Positions 9,390 to 19,670 of a stretch of 64,000 nt of DNA are shown piece after piece. A program made the translations under genes and the position numbers. Location: the NCBI RefSeq assembly GCF_010389155.1, contig NC_057768.1:15869664-15933663 (forward strand). Direction: 5' to 3'. Origin of the DNA: Erigeron canadensis. Its lineage: Eukaryota; Streptophyta; Magnoliopsida; Asterales; Asteraceae. A model generated the notes under the pieces. The model was not told where the DNA came from and ran no database searches. It saw only the letters and a program-made list of their open reading frames with translations. The first letter of the stretch is position 1, and each line of letters begins with the position of its first letter.

Positions 9390-10008
9390 TCAAGACTCAA
9401 GATATGTTATGTACATGGGATATCCAACACAATGCTTCTTTGAGTTTGGTCTGCTCTTTCTGTAATTGTTAGCCCTATTCACAAGGTCACTTGTTTTCTT
9501 AGTGTAACTACTGTATGAGAGTTTGGTGTGAAGTTAATAAGGCGGCTGGTTTTAATCGAGTTATGGTAGATTGGCAATCTGTGGTGCGTGACATTATGCC
9601 TGTTGCTAAGAAGAAATTATGCTTTAGAGTTGTCTCTAAACTCATTTTAGCTGCTTTGGTCTATCATTTGTGGCAAGAAAGAAATGCAAGACTTTTTCAA
9701 CAAAAGAAATGATCTGAAAATCTATTGGTTGAGGTAATTCTGGCTACTTTTTGTTTCAAGAGGACAAGTAAAGTGGAAGAGCTGTTGGTGTGATGGAAGC
9801 TACGTGCGTCATTACTTAAGCCACCTTAGTTGGTCTTTTAAGCTTATCTAGTTTCGTTTTGGATATATGTTTATGTTTTTGTTTACTATATAGGCTTGTA
9901 TGGGAGGTATTATAATCCCAATTAGATATTTGGTTGTAGCTATTTAAGCTTGTTTGTGTACAAATCAATGTGACATTCAGACATGTCTCCTGAACTATTA
10001 TTGTTTTT
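9390..10008 (+). pseudogene. LINE ORF2 C-terminus and 3' UTR (part 1)
   Basis: The plus strand begins inside ORF2 (KTQDM, then a decayed zf-RVT region) and continues open at 9515-9712 with VYHLWQERNARLFQQ, the conserved C-terminal LINE motif. It then runs into the 3' UTR. It is 5'-truncated at the LTR boundary and split at 10008 by another LINE; the last part resumes at 10951-11009. Confidence 0.85.
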
Positions 10009-10950
10009 TTTTTGGGTAAATGATGAATTTTATAACAACACCCAAAACATATAAGTACAAATAATGTGACTGAATGTCACATTAGTTCACACATACGACA
10101 TGCCGTAAGTGTGTGAAATAAAAACCAGAAACAAAACTAGCACTAATAGCCTACAAGAAGCTAGAGTACATGTAACAAAAATATGAAAACATAACCGGTT
10201 GCACATCCAAGCTTCCAAACAATATGAGAAAACATCATTTAAAGTGCGCCATTAATTAAATGAAGGGGCAATTTCCACAATTCCATCAGATGCTTAACCT
10301 TTGCCGATTGTTTGAACTTCAGCGACATTAGTTTCAATTTGACCGTGTTAATCACGACCTCTTTCAGCTGATTCGCTCCTTGTTGGAGAATATGCGATTA
10401 TTCCGTTCTTGCCAAATGAAATAGGACGCAGCTGCAACTAAGATCTTTCCAATGACACCTCGGCCTGAGTTACCCGCCGACATAGGTGTCAACCAATCCA
10501 TGATATTGCACCATCTTGCTGGAATGTGATCCATCAGAGCTAGATGTATAATATTTAAGCATACTTGAAATGAATAAGAACATTCAAAGAAAAGATAGTT
10601 ACGTGAATCGGGTCCCCTTTTACATAGAGAACAGCATTACAAGTTTAAGTTCACTAGGCCACCAACATCCCATGGTTTGAGATTATCATGGGTCTTTAAC
10701 TTATTCTTACAAACAAGCCACAAATGAAAAGAATGACATGGAATAGCTTGCGGAAACCAAAGAATATTGACCCAAGGAACTGGATTGGCTCTTGTACGTA
10801 AGGTATCCCAAACCAACCAGGTTTCAAAAGGTTTGTCCCCACCATTCAGATCACGCCAAAGCAACTGATCAGGTTTATTCAAACGTAGCTGCGGAACAAG
10901 GGTATTAATTAAAACCGGGAATAGGTCATACCAAGCACTAGGCCATTCAA
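10009..10950 (-). mobile_element. 5'-truncated LINE nested in a LINE 3' UTR
   Basis: A minus-strand LINE tail begins with poly(T) (10004-10013) and the terminal hairpin GGGTAAATG...CACCC. Two stem-loops follow (10062-10117), then the ORF2 C-terminus, open at 10954-10637 (WVNILWFPQAIPCHSFHLWL) and decayed beyond. An imperfect duplication of about 15 bp (9994-10008 and 10951-10965, two mismatches) brackets it. It lacks the endonuclease and RT domains. Confidence 0.85.
10062..10117 (-). other. LINE 3' UTR stem-loop pair (copy 1)
   Basis: The arms TAATGTGAC (10062-10070) and GTCACATTA (10076-10084) form one perfect 9-bp stem. Next to it, TTCACACATAC (10086-10096) and GTAAGTGTGTGAA (10105-10117) form a second stem with a 2-nt bulge. 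It encloses GACATGCC, which reads GGCATGTC on the LINE strand. Confidence 0.75.
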
Positions 10951-11009
10951 ACAATTATTCTTTTTGGGTATTTATATACTAACCGGGGTACAATTGATAC
11001 CCTCTTACC
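10951..11009 (+). mobile_element. LINE 3' end (part 2 of the outer LINE)
   Basis: This is the continuation of the LINE interrupted at 10008. It carries the terminal GGGTATTTATATAC...GATACCC hairpin that also ends the LINE at 50342-55937. It has no poly(A) tract, only AGCTCC. Confidence 0.75.
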
Positions 11010-11039
11010 AGCTCCTTACTTTTACAGTCTTATCTTGAT

Positions 11040-11059
11040 AAAAAAAAAGGGGGGGGGGG
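11040..11059. repeat. A-run/G-run homopolymer pair
   Basis: Nine A are followed by eleven G. This is a simple repeat and a likely unstable site. Confidence 0.8.
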
Positions 11060-11514
11060 TCATTTCAGCTTTATTTTACGTAATTAATCAATATTTAGCA
11101 GATACGTTGCATTTTCGCAATTTTTTTAACATCTAAGTATAGTGACCTTTCAAGATTTTTAAGCACACAACCTCACGAACGAAAGTTTGGTTACATAATT
11201 AATCTAGGTCTTCAACATAGATTATCTCAGGTAAGTTTTTGACCAAAACAAATACCGTGATTTGTTGACAAGGAAAAACCTTTAATCCTTCTACTTTGCC
11301 AGCATAAAAACCCCGGAAGGAAACAATCGTCCCTACGTGCTACTTTTATTAATATAAATCAAAGTTAATTACAATTCAAGAGCCCAAGTGATTGATTTAA
11401 GTGTTACATTGGTGAAAAGTGTTATGTGTAATGTGTTTACAGAAGAAAATATAGAAAAACAAGTGTTTTTTTTATAAGATAAGAAGAAGTGTCTAAGCCT
11501 AGTAATCACTTGCT

Positions 11515-11524
11515 CCTTTTATAG
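11515..11524 (-). promoter_or_regulatory. TATA box of the putative minus-strand LTR
   Basis: CTATAAAAGG on the minus strand, followed downstream by transcript-leader-like AT-rich DNA. Confidence 0.45.
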
Positions 11525-11927
11525 GGAAACAAATCTAACTAACTATCCTAAAAATCCGGGATCTTGAGCTGGAAATCAGGGATTTGGAGCTGACTCTTCT
11601 CTTTGACTTGATTACTTGGTAAATGGACATTATGGAACCATTTTCACATGTTCTCATCTATAAAATTCTGACTTTGGGGGCAGGTCTTCGAATTTGGGGG
11701 TAAGTCTTCCGTTTTACCCGTTCCTGTACTACTAAGTCAAAGTAATAACGGTTAGATATCTTAGAGCTCCAAGATCTTGGAAGTGAAAATCTCAGGCATA
11801 ATAGCCATTATATCTATATATTTTATTTTACAGTATACAAAGTCATACATTATCTTCAAGATTACCTAAACACTTTTCAACTTAATTATGGCTAAAAAAA
11901 TTTAATTTATTAAAAGTCTAGAAAATA

Positions 11928-12188
11928 ATGGCTCGTTTGTATGGTTGGACGGTGTCAACAAATGATCAAAGCAATGTATCCAGGAAGAGTAATATGCGAA
12001 AGATGAAGATTTGGAAGATACAAATGGTTCTGCAATTGTATGTTGATTTCTTAAGGGAGGTTTATCAAATGACAACTTGGAAAAACAATCTGACTAATGA
12101 GGCTAAGGAGTTGGTGGGGGTGCTGAGGCCTTGGTTTGATCCATATATGATGTCCATGGATGATTTATCAAAAATTGTAATGAAGTAG
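11928..12188 (+). CDS. Unrecognised 86-codon ORF
   Basis: The frame starts MARLYGWTV and contains NEAKELVGVLRPWFDPYMM near its end; after the stop at 12186 the frame remains protein-like for about 25 more codons (HVKIWHF, HRWYPPKK). The composition (Trp-, Met- and Lys-rich) differs from the LINE and gypsy proteins here, and I recognise no family. It sits between LTR-like DNA and the 5' UTR of a LINE. It could be a captured gene fragment or chance. Confidence 0.25.
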   Translation: MARLYGWTVSTNDQSNVSRKSNMRKMKIWKIQMVLQLYVDFLREVYQMTTWKNNLTNEAKELVGVLRPWFDPYMMSMDDLSKIVMK

Positions 12189-12411
12189 ATGTGGATGCCA
12201 ACACCGCATGTGAAAATATGGCATTTTAAGATCTTTTGGGGAGATGGTAAACACAGATGGTATCCACCAAAGAAGTTGTTGTAGTTGTTTGACTTGGAGA
12301 TGTTGCAACAGTTAATTCCCAACTACTTTGCAACAACATCCAAAAACATCGAAAAAGGCACGATTACTCAATTCTGGAGTAATGCAAAATATGTGAAGAG
12401 CACTGTCATTC

Positions 12412-13278
12412 CAAATCTAACTTTCTTTCTCTAGATGGCGATTTCACTCTCTTTTCGATCCTAGCTTTTTTGCATCTGATTTAACTATAATCTGCTTATT
12501 ATTTGGCTTCATTCATCATGATTCGACCCATACATGAGTTAGGTTAATCTGATTTTTTTCGTTTGTTTAGGGCTAGGGTTCTTCCTTTTTTATTTTCGCT
12601 TATCTAGAGTTAGGGTTTTGCTTCTTTTTTCGTTTTTCTCTAATGTGTTGGATCCGTGGTACCTAGATCTCTTGTTATTTGGTTTTGTTTGTATGAAGAG
12701 GGATAGTCAACTTTATTTTCAATCACTTGAGGAGCGGTTTGCAAGATTAAGAGATGTTGAGATGTCGGGTAATAAGAATAATGGTAGAAACCCTATAAAA
12801 GGTTCTCCGGGCAGAAAGAAAACTGGTGCTGATTCTAGTAGCAAGATGACTAACGAAACCCTAGGAGATGGAAGTTATCTCCATGATCAAGATCCGTGGG
12901 GGTTCCAAGCCATTGAATTCTTCATTAGGCAGTGGTCAGCCTGATAATTTGAGCAGTATGGAACCAGAATATAACAAACAAATGAATACTTCACCAACAG
13001 GTAATTTTGTTGGTGTTGATGAGGTTAATAAAGATGCTAATATTGATGAGAATTGTCATCCTGTTGAAATGCCTGAAAAAAATAAAGAGGACGGTGGAAT
13101 CATTAAGAGTGGGGATGGTGAAAAGTTAGCGAATGTAAAGGAGGTCAGCACAGATTTTGTGATGGGCAACCCACTGAAGATAACGATGCTACTTTTAAGA
13201 ACAAAGCTGATCTGAATGTGCCTGAGGTTACACCTTCGTATGCTGCCAAACTCAAGAGTAGATCAATAAGAAAGATTG
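12412..13278 (+). pseudogene. LINE 5' UTR and ORF1, first part
   Basis: A pyrimidine-rich 5' UTR with TAGGGTTT-like motifs leads into ORF1 at about 12693 (MKRDSQLYFQSLEERFARLRDVEMSGNK, paralogous to the ORF1 starts at 50457 and 49429). ORF1 is an RNA-binding protein of the LINE RNP. A frameshift near 12900 moves it to the frame ending at 13215. The last codons before the insertion read PSYAAKLKSRSIRKI. Gypsy element A (13279-19670) splits it; the frame resumes at 19671. Confidence 0.82.
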
Positions 13279-14291
13279 TGATGTGTAAATCACGCGAAAA
13301 ACTAAGCACAGTGGAATTTAAAACGACTATTTTTGGTATTTTCTGATTTTATATGAAAACAAACAACAAACAATACAATAAAAGTAAAAATGATAGATAA
13401 AGAATCCACCACCAAGACTCGTAAAGGCTAAGCCACCGGAATCATAGATAAAGGAAATACTCCAACCCACCACTATGTTTGATAAAGGTCTAGCCACCAC
13501 AAACATAGATAAAGGAGTCGAAGGTTTAAGACCTCACCACTATATTTGATAAAGAACAAGTCACCACAAATATAGATAAAGGGGCCACTCCAAACCACCA
13601 AGATCAAAGATCTGTAAAGGTAAATGAAGATTTTGTAAGAAATAGAGGCTGCTCTATTAATTCCATTCAATTCAACATAACTTGAGTTCTTACAAGGAAA
13701 ATGAGCCCTTATTTATAGATAACTACCTGCCTATGAATCATCAAACTTATAATAAGAATAATAAGGAAATAAAATAAATAAAAGGTTGACACATGGTGGG
13801 GACAACCACTAACAAAATGGACGAATAGAAAGAGCACACATAAAGCTTCTAGAAATATTCCTTTTGCAATCGGGCCCACAAACCGTTAGAAATAACGTTG
13901 TCACACATTCCTCTTTTTGTCTTTATCACAGCTGTCATCCATCTTCTCTTATTGGGTCCACCAGACACGAGACTTCAGAACCATTCTATTATTTGGAAAC
14001 TGGAATATAAATCTGGAGCATTCATCTGGAGTGCTTCAGTACCACTGGAGTACTTTAGTGGACTTTAATAGCACATCACGGCTTATTGTCACTGGAACTC
14101 CCTTCCACTGGAGAAGTGTTATCACTGGCGACTGGACTGGTTCAGTGAAGACTTGTCTAAAATGAGCCACTGCTGGTAGAATTAACATGGCTTGTTCAGA
14201 TGGCATCACTAGTTCACTTTCCTTCAGTTCATTTCTGTTCTCCAGTTCACTGGTGCCTACCAGTTCATTGAGCCTTGCCATTTCCGCATCA
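13279..14291 (-). mobile_element. 3' LTR of element A
   Basis: Minus orientation: begins TGATGCGGAAATGG (14291) and ends in a mutated TTTACACATCA (13279). The 3' part of pol is encoded inside it: integrase continues from 14291 to a stop at 14036. A TATA-like TATAAATAA lies at 13709-13718, and the hairpin series at about 13410-13620. Confidence 0.88.
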
Positions 14292-15580
14292 ATCTCCTCA
14301 TCTGAAAAAGGACTTGTCCTCAAGTCCTCGAGGTACTCATCCTCCAGGTACGGCATCAGATCACCCACATTAAAAGTAATTGAAACTGCTATATCTCCAG
14401 GTAACTTAACTTTATAAGCGTTTTCACCAAATTTCTCCAAAATTTTGAAGGGTCCTTCAGCTCTTGGCATCAACTTGTTTTTCCGTCTTGATGGAAATCT
14501 TTCTTTTCTCAAATGCACCCAAACAAGATCACCTGGAGCAAAACTGGGCTGTTTCTTGTTTGTTCTTGCCTTGTATTCTTCATTAGTCTTTTCAATTTTA
14601 GCCTTCACCTGTTCATGAATTTTCTTAATTTCTTTCGCTCTGGCCTCAGCTTCAATACTTGCCTTAGGTTCAATCGAAAATGGAATCAAATCAATGGTAG
14701 TTAAAGGATTGACTCCATAACAAATTTTGAATGGTGATTTCTTAGTAGAATAATTAGGAGCTCTGTTGAAAGCAAATTCTGCATGAGCTAGTTTCAGTCC
14801 CCCATCTTTTAAAGTTTTCTTCACCAATGTTCTCAATAGCATACCAATGGTTCTGTTAGTAACTTCAGTTTGTCCATCAGTCTGAGGATGATGAGACATA
14901 CTGAACATCAATCTGGTACCCATCAGTCTCCATAGTGTCTTCCAGAAAAAACTCAAAAACTTGACATCTCTATCTGAAACAATTGTTTTTGGAATCCCAT
15001 GTAAACGAACAATTTCTTCGAAAAATAAGTTTGCCACTGCTGAAGCATCATTTGTAGTATTGCAAGGAACAAAATGGGCCATTTTCGAAAATCAATCAAC
15101 AACCACCATTATAGAATCTTTTCCCCTTTGGGTTCTGGGCAGTGTAACGATGAAATCCATACTAAGATCTTCCCATGGCTGACTTGGAACTGGAACAGGA
15201 GTATACAATCCTTTGTGAAAAGTAGCCTTTGCCTGATGACAAGTTGGGCAGCGATCGAAAATATTCTGAACATCCTTCAGCAAACTTGGCCAGTAAAAGT
15301 GTTCAGTCAGAATCTCTCCAGTTTTGTTAATGCCAAAATGACCAACTAAACCTCCTCCATGTGCTTCCCTTATCAATAAATCTCTAATAGAACCCCTTGG
15401 GATACACAACTTTCCATTTTTAAACAAGAAACCATCTTGAACAAGAAATGGTCCTTTCTGGTTAGCTTTAGTGAGACGATCAGAAAAGTCTGGATCAACA
15501 ACATATAATTGTTTGAAGAACTCTTGCTTCCAAAATTGACAACAATGAATATCTTCTAGATAGTGCATCAGCAACAACAT
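14036..15580 (-). pseudogene. Element A integrase
   Basis: Integrase inserts the cDNA into the host chromosome. In order: H2C2 zinc finger (HFGINKTGEILTEHF then CPTCHQAK, about 15340-15235), catalytic Asp in MDFIVTLP, second Asp in IVSDRD, Glu in TDGQTEVTNR, then the C-terminal domain (APGDLVWVHLRKERFPS, LMPRAEGPFKILE, TFNVGDLMPYLEDEYLEDLRT). All three catalytic residues are present, but a TGA at about 15089 splits VVVD from FSKMAHF. The frame continues 85 codons into the 3' LTR ([31 protein letters not shown]). No classical chromodomain was seen. Confidence 0.88.
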
Positions 15581-16921
15581 TAGCTACTCCAGCTTTGTGT
15601 TTAGAAACAAAAGAATAAGACTACAAATATTCTACCCATTAAGCTTGTGCTGACCGTTAATGTACTTCAGTGCTTCATGGTCAGAAAATAAAACAAACTG
15701 TTTTGGCTTCAGATAATGTGACCAGTGATTGATAGCACGAATAACTGCATAAAACTCTTTGTCATAGGTGCTATTAAGCTTTTCACTAAAATAAGCAACT
15801 GGACGCCCTGCCTACACCAAAACTGCACCAACACCTACTCCACTGGCGTCACATTCTAACTCGAGCAACTGATCAAAATCTGGCAAAGATAGAACTGGAG
15901 CTGAACTGAGCTTTTCCTTCAGTGATTTGACTGCTAGTTGGGCTGACTTAGACAAGTCAAATATACCTCTCTTCAGACAATCAGTAATAGGAGCCACAAC
16001 TGTAGAGAAATTCTTAATAAATCTTTTATAAAATGATGTCAGTCCATGAAAGCTTCTTACTTTAGTGATAGTAGTAGGAACTGGCCATGATCTGATGGCT
16101 TCCACTTTAGAAGGATCCATGGAAATACCTTCTTTTGATACCACATAACCAAGAAATATTACACTTTCCACCATGAAATCACATTTTTCTAATTTGCCAT
16201 ATAACTGGTGTTTTCTCAGTAATTCAAACACACTTCTTAAATGATCAACATGTTCAGCTTCAGATTTTGAATATACCAGAATGTCATCAAAATAAACAAC
16301 AAAAAATTTTCCAATAAGTGGCCTAAGAACTTCATTCATTAACCTTATAAAAGTACTGGGAGCATTAGATAAACCAAAAGGCATTACTAACCATTCATAA
16401 AGGCCTCCTTTGATTTTGAAAGCAGTTTTCCATTCATCTCCATCTCTTATTCGAATCTGGTGATAGCCACTTCTGAGATTAACTTTAGAAAATACACTGG
16501 AACCATGTAATTCATCAAGCATATCATCCAATCTGGGAATGGGATATCTATACTTAATTGTTATATTATTTATGGCCCTGCTATCAACACACATTCTCAT
16601 CGAACCATCTTTCTTGGGAACCAGAAGAGCTGGGACTGAACAAGGACTCATACTTGCTCTCATATACCCTTTAACAACCAAATCATCGACGTGCCTTTGC
16701 AACTCTTTTGCTTCAGTTGGTGAACATCTGTAAGCAGCTTTATTTGGGAGGACTGAACCAGGAACCAGGTCAATCTGGTGTTCAATACCTCTTATTGGCA
16801 GTAAACCTTCCGGTAGGTCTTCAGGAAAGATATCAGTGAACTTTTTTAGTAGAGACTTCAGGAGACTGGGGACTCCAGTGAACTCCTTGTCTTCAGTACG
16901 CTCAAGCACCAGTAACATCAT
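15581..16921 (-). pseudogene. Element A reverse transcriptase and RNase H remnant
   Basis: RT domain 16921-15812: [39 protein letters not shown], motif [55 protein letters not shown]. The motif A catalytic Asp is replaced by Asn (codon 16478-16480), which should abolish polymerase activity. A stop follows GVGAVLV at 15812. RNase H ([26 protein letters not shown]) persists out of frame or with breaks down to about 15600. Confidence 0.88.
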
Positions 16922-17400
16922 AACTGAAGTACCTCAATGAGTTCTTCTTCAACTTCAGTTTGTGACATAAATAAAGACTTACTAGGCTGGTCCTTCTTAT
17001 TAACTTTTAATAACTCATTGGTTTCAGAGAAGTCAAAGTGATTTTATTATCGCTTACAAATAATGAATAAGAATTCATGCGACCATTATGAAACACATAA
17101 TTATCAAACAACCATGGTCTACCTAACAAAATATGACAAGCATCCATAGGAACAACATCACAAACAACTTTATCTTGATAAATAGTTCCAATGGAAAAAG
17201 GAATAGTAACTTGTCGATTAACTTTTACCTCAGATCCTTCACTAAGCCATTGCAACTTGTAAGGACGGGGATGCTTAACTGTAGGCAATTCCAGTTTTTC
17301 CACCATATAAGTTGAAGCAGCAATAGTACAACTCCCATCGTCAATGATCAGACTACACACCTTGCCTTTAACAGTACATCTAGAATGGAAAATATTTTCT
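16922..17400 (-). pseudogene. Element A aspartic protease
   Basis: The protease frame 17360-17007 reads KVCSLIIDDGSCTIAAS (active-site DDGS where relatives have DGGS), then YKLQWLSEGSEVKVNRQV, and PMDACHILLGRPWLFDN. It would cleave the gag-pol polyprotein. An in-frame stop separates it from gag near 17403, and the frame ends at 17007; 16922-17006 is a broken linker to RT. Confidence 0.82.
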
Positions 17401-18560
17401 CTCTAGGCAGTGTCAGCTACAACTTCATCAGTATGCATTACCCTTCTTACCACTAGCATCTCTCCAACATCTGCACCTATGCATGTCTCTTCAGTTTCAT
17501 CTTCATCATACACTGGTTCGTCTTCTTCAGTGTCAACATCTGGTAAGCTTTCAATCTCTTTAGCAGTGAATGCTCGCTGGTTAGGACACTGTGCCTGGAA
17601 GTGACCAAAACTATGACACTTAAAACATTTTTTTCCAACTGGCTCCTTGAATCCTCCAGTTTCCTTTTCTTTGCCTCTGAAGGACTGTTGACCAGTTGTA
17701 CTGGGCTTTAGAACTGGTTGACTAACTGGTTGACTAGAACTGGAAGAAGTCTTAGTAAAAGGCTTGTACTAGACCTTCTTCTTCAGTCGCTTCTCAATTT
17801 GGAGAGCCAATTTGCAAGCACCTTCATATGTCCAGATGGGCTGCAATTCTATCTTCTCAGTAATAGATGCATTCAACCTACCAAGGAATCTGGAAATAGT
17901 ATGTTCTTCACCTTCTTTCACACCAGTTCGAGTCTTCAGTTGGTCGAATTCCCTGATATACTCCACAACTTGTTTTGAGCCTTGCTTCAGATTGTTCATC
18001 TGAAGATATTGATCTTGCTTGTACGACTGAGGAACAAATCTCTTCTGCATAACTTCCTTTAGTTTGGACCAGGTCTTGATTCTGCTATTCCCTTTATAAT
18101 TTCTTTCATGTTTCATATTATCATACCAGGATGAAGCATACTTTTTCAACCTAATAATGGCAAACTTAAAACTTTTCTTATCATCATACCATTTTATCTC
18201 CATTATTCTATCCATCACCTGAACCCATTCAAAATAATCTTCAGGATTTGAAGTGCCAATAAAATCTGGTGGATCCATTTTAATATCTTTAGTACCATCC
18301 TTATGTCTCCTATGCCTTCTTCCAGACTGATTAGACCCGTCATCAGAATCACTAAAGGATCTATGAATACTATCAGATCTATCACTAGGATCTGGAGATT
18401 CATCATCCCTTTCACTTACAACACGTTCCCTATTGAACCTTAAACCACCATCTTCTAACAGATTAACAACCCTACCAAGTGTTTCTTGTAGATCTTCAAT
18501 CTGCCTATCTCTCCTAACATTATGAGCTTCTTCTAATGTCATATTTCTTCTATAAGCCAT
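17401..18560 (-). pseudogene. Element A gag
   Basis: Starts MAYRRNMTLEEAHNVRRDRQ at 18560. Domains: short coiled coil (EDLQETLGRVVNLLEDGG), basic RRHRRHK stretch, capsid (DPPDFIGTSNPEDYFEWVQ, then YASSWYDNMKHERNYKG and the EGEEHTISRFLGRLNA segment). A TAG at 17769-17771 cuts the frame; element C has CAG at this codon. Beyond the stop the frame continues to the nucleocapsid zinc knuckle CFKCHSFGHFQAQC (about 17622-17581) and an acidic tail. Originally gag and pol seem to have been one frame. Confidence 0.87.
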
Positions 18561-18660
18561 TAATACTTAACAATCAAACTCAACAATAACAGATCTAAAC
18601 AACAGACAACCAAACAACAAAACCCACGGGCAAAAAGATTAAGAAACCTTTTTTCAAACC

Positions 18661-18674
18661 TGGCTCTGATACCA
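18661..18674 (-). other. Primer-binding site, initiator tRNA-Met type
   Basis: TGGTATCAGAGCCA on the minus strand, 3 nt from the end of the 5' LTR. This matches the 3' end of plant initiator tRNA-Met, the usual minus-strand primer for many plant LTR elements. Confidence 0.9.
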
Positions 18675-18677
18675 ATT

Positions 18678-19670
18678 TGATGCGTAAATCACGCGAAAAA
18701 CTAAGCACAGCGGAATTTTAAAACAACTAGTTTTGGTATTTTCTGATTTTATATGAAAACAAACAACAAACAAGACAATAAAAGTAAAAATGATAGATAA
18801 AGAATCCACCACCAAGACTCGTAAAGACTAAGCCACCGGAATCAAGGATAAAGTAAACACTCCAACCCACCACTATGTTTGATAAAGGTCTAGCCACCAC
18901 AAACATAGATAAAGGAATCGAAGTTTTAAGACCTCGGCACTATATTTGACAAAGAAGAAGTCACTACAAATATAGATAAAGGAGTCACTCCAAACCACCA
19001 AGAACAAAGATCCATAAAGGTAAATGAAGATATTAAGAAATAGAGGTTGCTCTATTAATTTCATTCAATGCAACATAACTTAAGTTCTTACAAGGAAAAT
19101 GACTCCCTATTTATAGATAACTACCTGCCTAGGAATCATCAAAATTATAATAAAAATAATAAGGAAATGAAATAAATAAAAGGCTAGCACATGGTGGGGA
19201 CAACCACTAACAAAATGGACCAATAGAAAGAGCACACATAAAGCTTCTAGAAATATTCCTTTTGCGGTCGGGCCCACAAACCATTAGGAATAACGTTGTC
19301 ACACGCCCCTCTTTTTGTCTTTATCACAGCTGTCATCCACCTTCTCTTATTAGGTCCACCAGATACGTGACTTCAGAACCATTCTATTATTTGGAAATTG
19401 GAATATAAATCTGGAGTATTCATCTGGAGTACTTCAGTGGACTTTACTGGCGCATCAAGGCTTATTGTCACTGGAACTCCCTTCCACTGGAGAAGTGTTA
19501 TCACTGGCGAATGGACTGGTTCAGTGAAGACTTGTCTAAAATGAGCCACTGCTGGTAGAATCAACATGGCTTGTTCAGATGGCATCACCAGTTCACTTTC
19601 CTTCAGTTCATTTCTATTCTCCAGTTCACTGGTGCCTACCAGTTGATTGAGCCTTGCCATTTCCGCATCA
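18678..19670 (-). mobile_element. 5' LTR of element A
   Basis: Runs (minus strand) from TGATGCGGAAATGG at 19670 to ACGCATCA at 18678, 993 bp. TATA box at 19107-19116 (complement CTATAAATAG). Hairpin H2 arms are at 18940-18948 and 18967-18975, and H3 arms at 18873-18881 and 18900-18908. As in the 3' copy, the first part codes the pol C-terminal extension, open on the minus strand from 19670 to 19373. Confidence 0.88.
19107..19116 (-). promoter_or_regulatory. Element A LTR TATA box
   Basis: CTATAAATAG on the minus strand, equivalent to 1528-1537. Confidence 0.7.

Larger units (their letters stand above)
11010..11927 (-). mobile_element. Probable degenerate LTR of an unplaced family
   Basis: No gene is seen. 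On the minus strand there is a plausible LTR core promoter, CTATAAAAGG (complement of 11515-11524), and an AATAAA further on. GAAGAGTCAGCT resembles motifs of the family-2 LTR. Near 11675-11720 a G-rich unit of about 21 bp occurs twice (ctttgggggcaggtcttcg, atttgggggtaagtcttcc). At 11040-11059 an A run joins a G run. The LTR ends were not found, so the call is tentative. Confidence 0.4.
13279..19670 (-). mobile_element. gypsy element A (CRM-like, family 1), two LTRs
   Basis: A complete minus-strand element of 6392 bp: 5' LTR 18678-19670, PBS, gag, protease, RT, RNase H remnant, integrase, 3' LTR 13279-14291. Insertion is inside a LINE ORF1. Flanking bases are attg (13275-13278) and gttg (19671-19674), an imperfect short target duplication. 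Joining 13278 to 19675 restores ORF1 as RKIVNF, which matches RKVNF in the LINE at 50457. The LTRs carry many differences from each other, so the insertion is not recent. The protein type (LIIDGGSC protease, [14 protein letters not shown], pol-LTR overlap) fits CRM-type chromoviruses. Confidence 0.88.
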
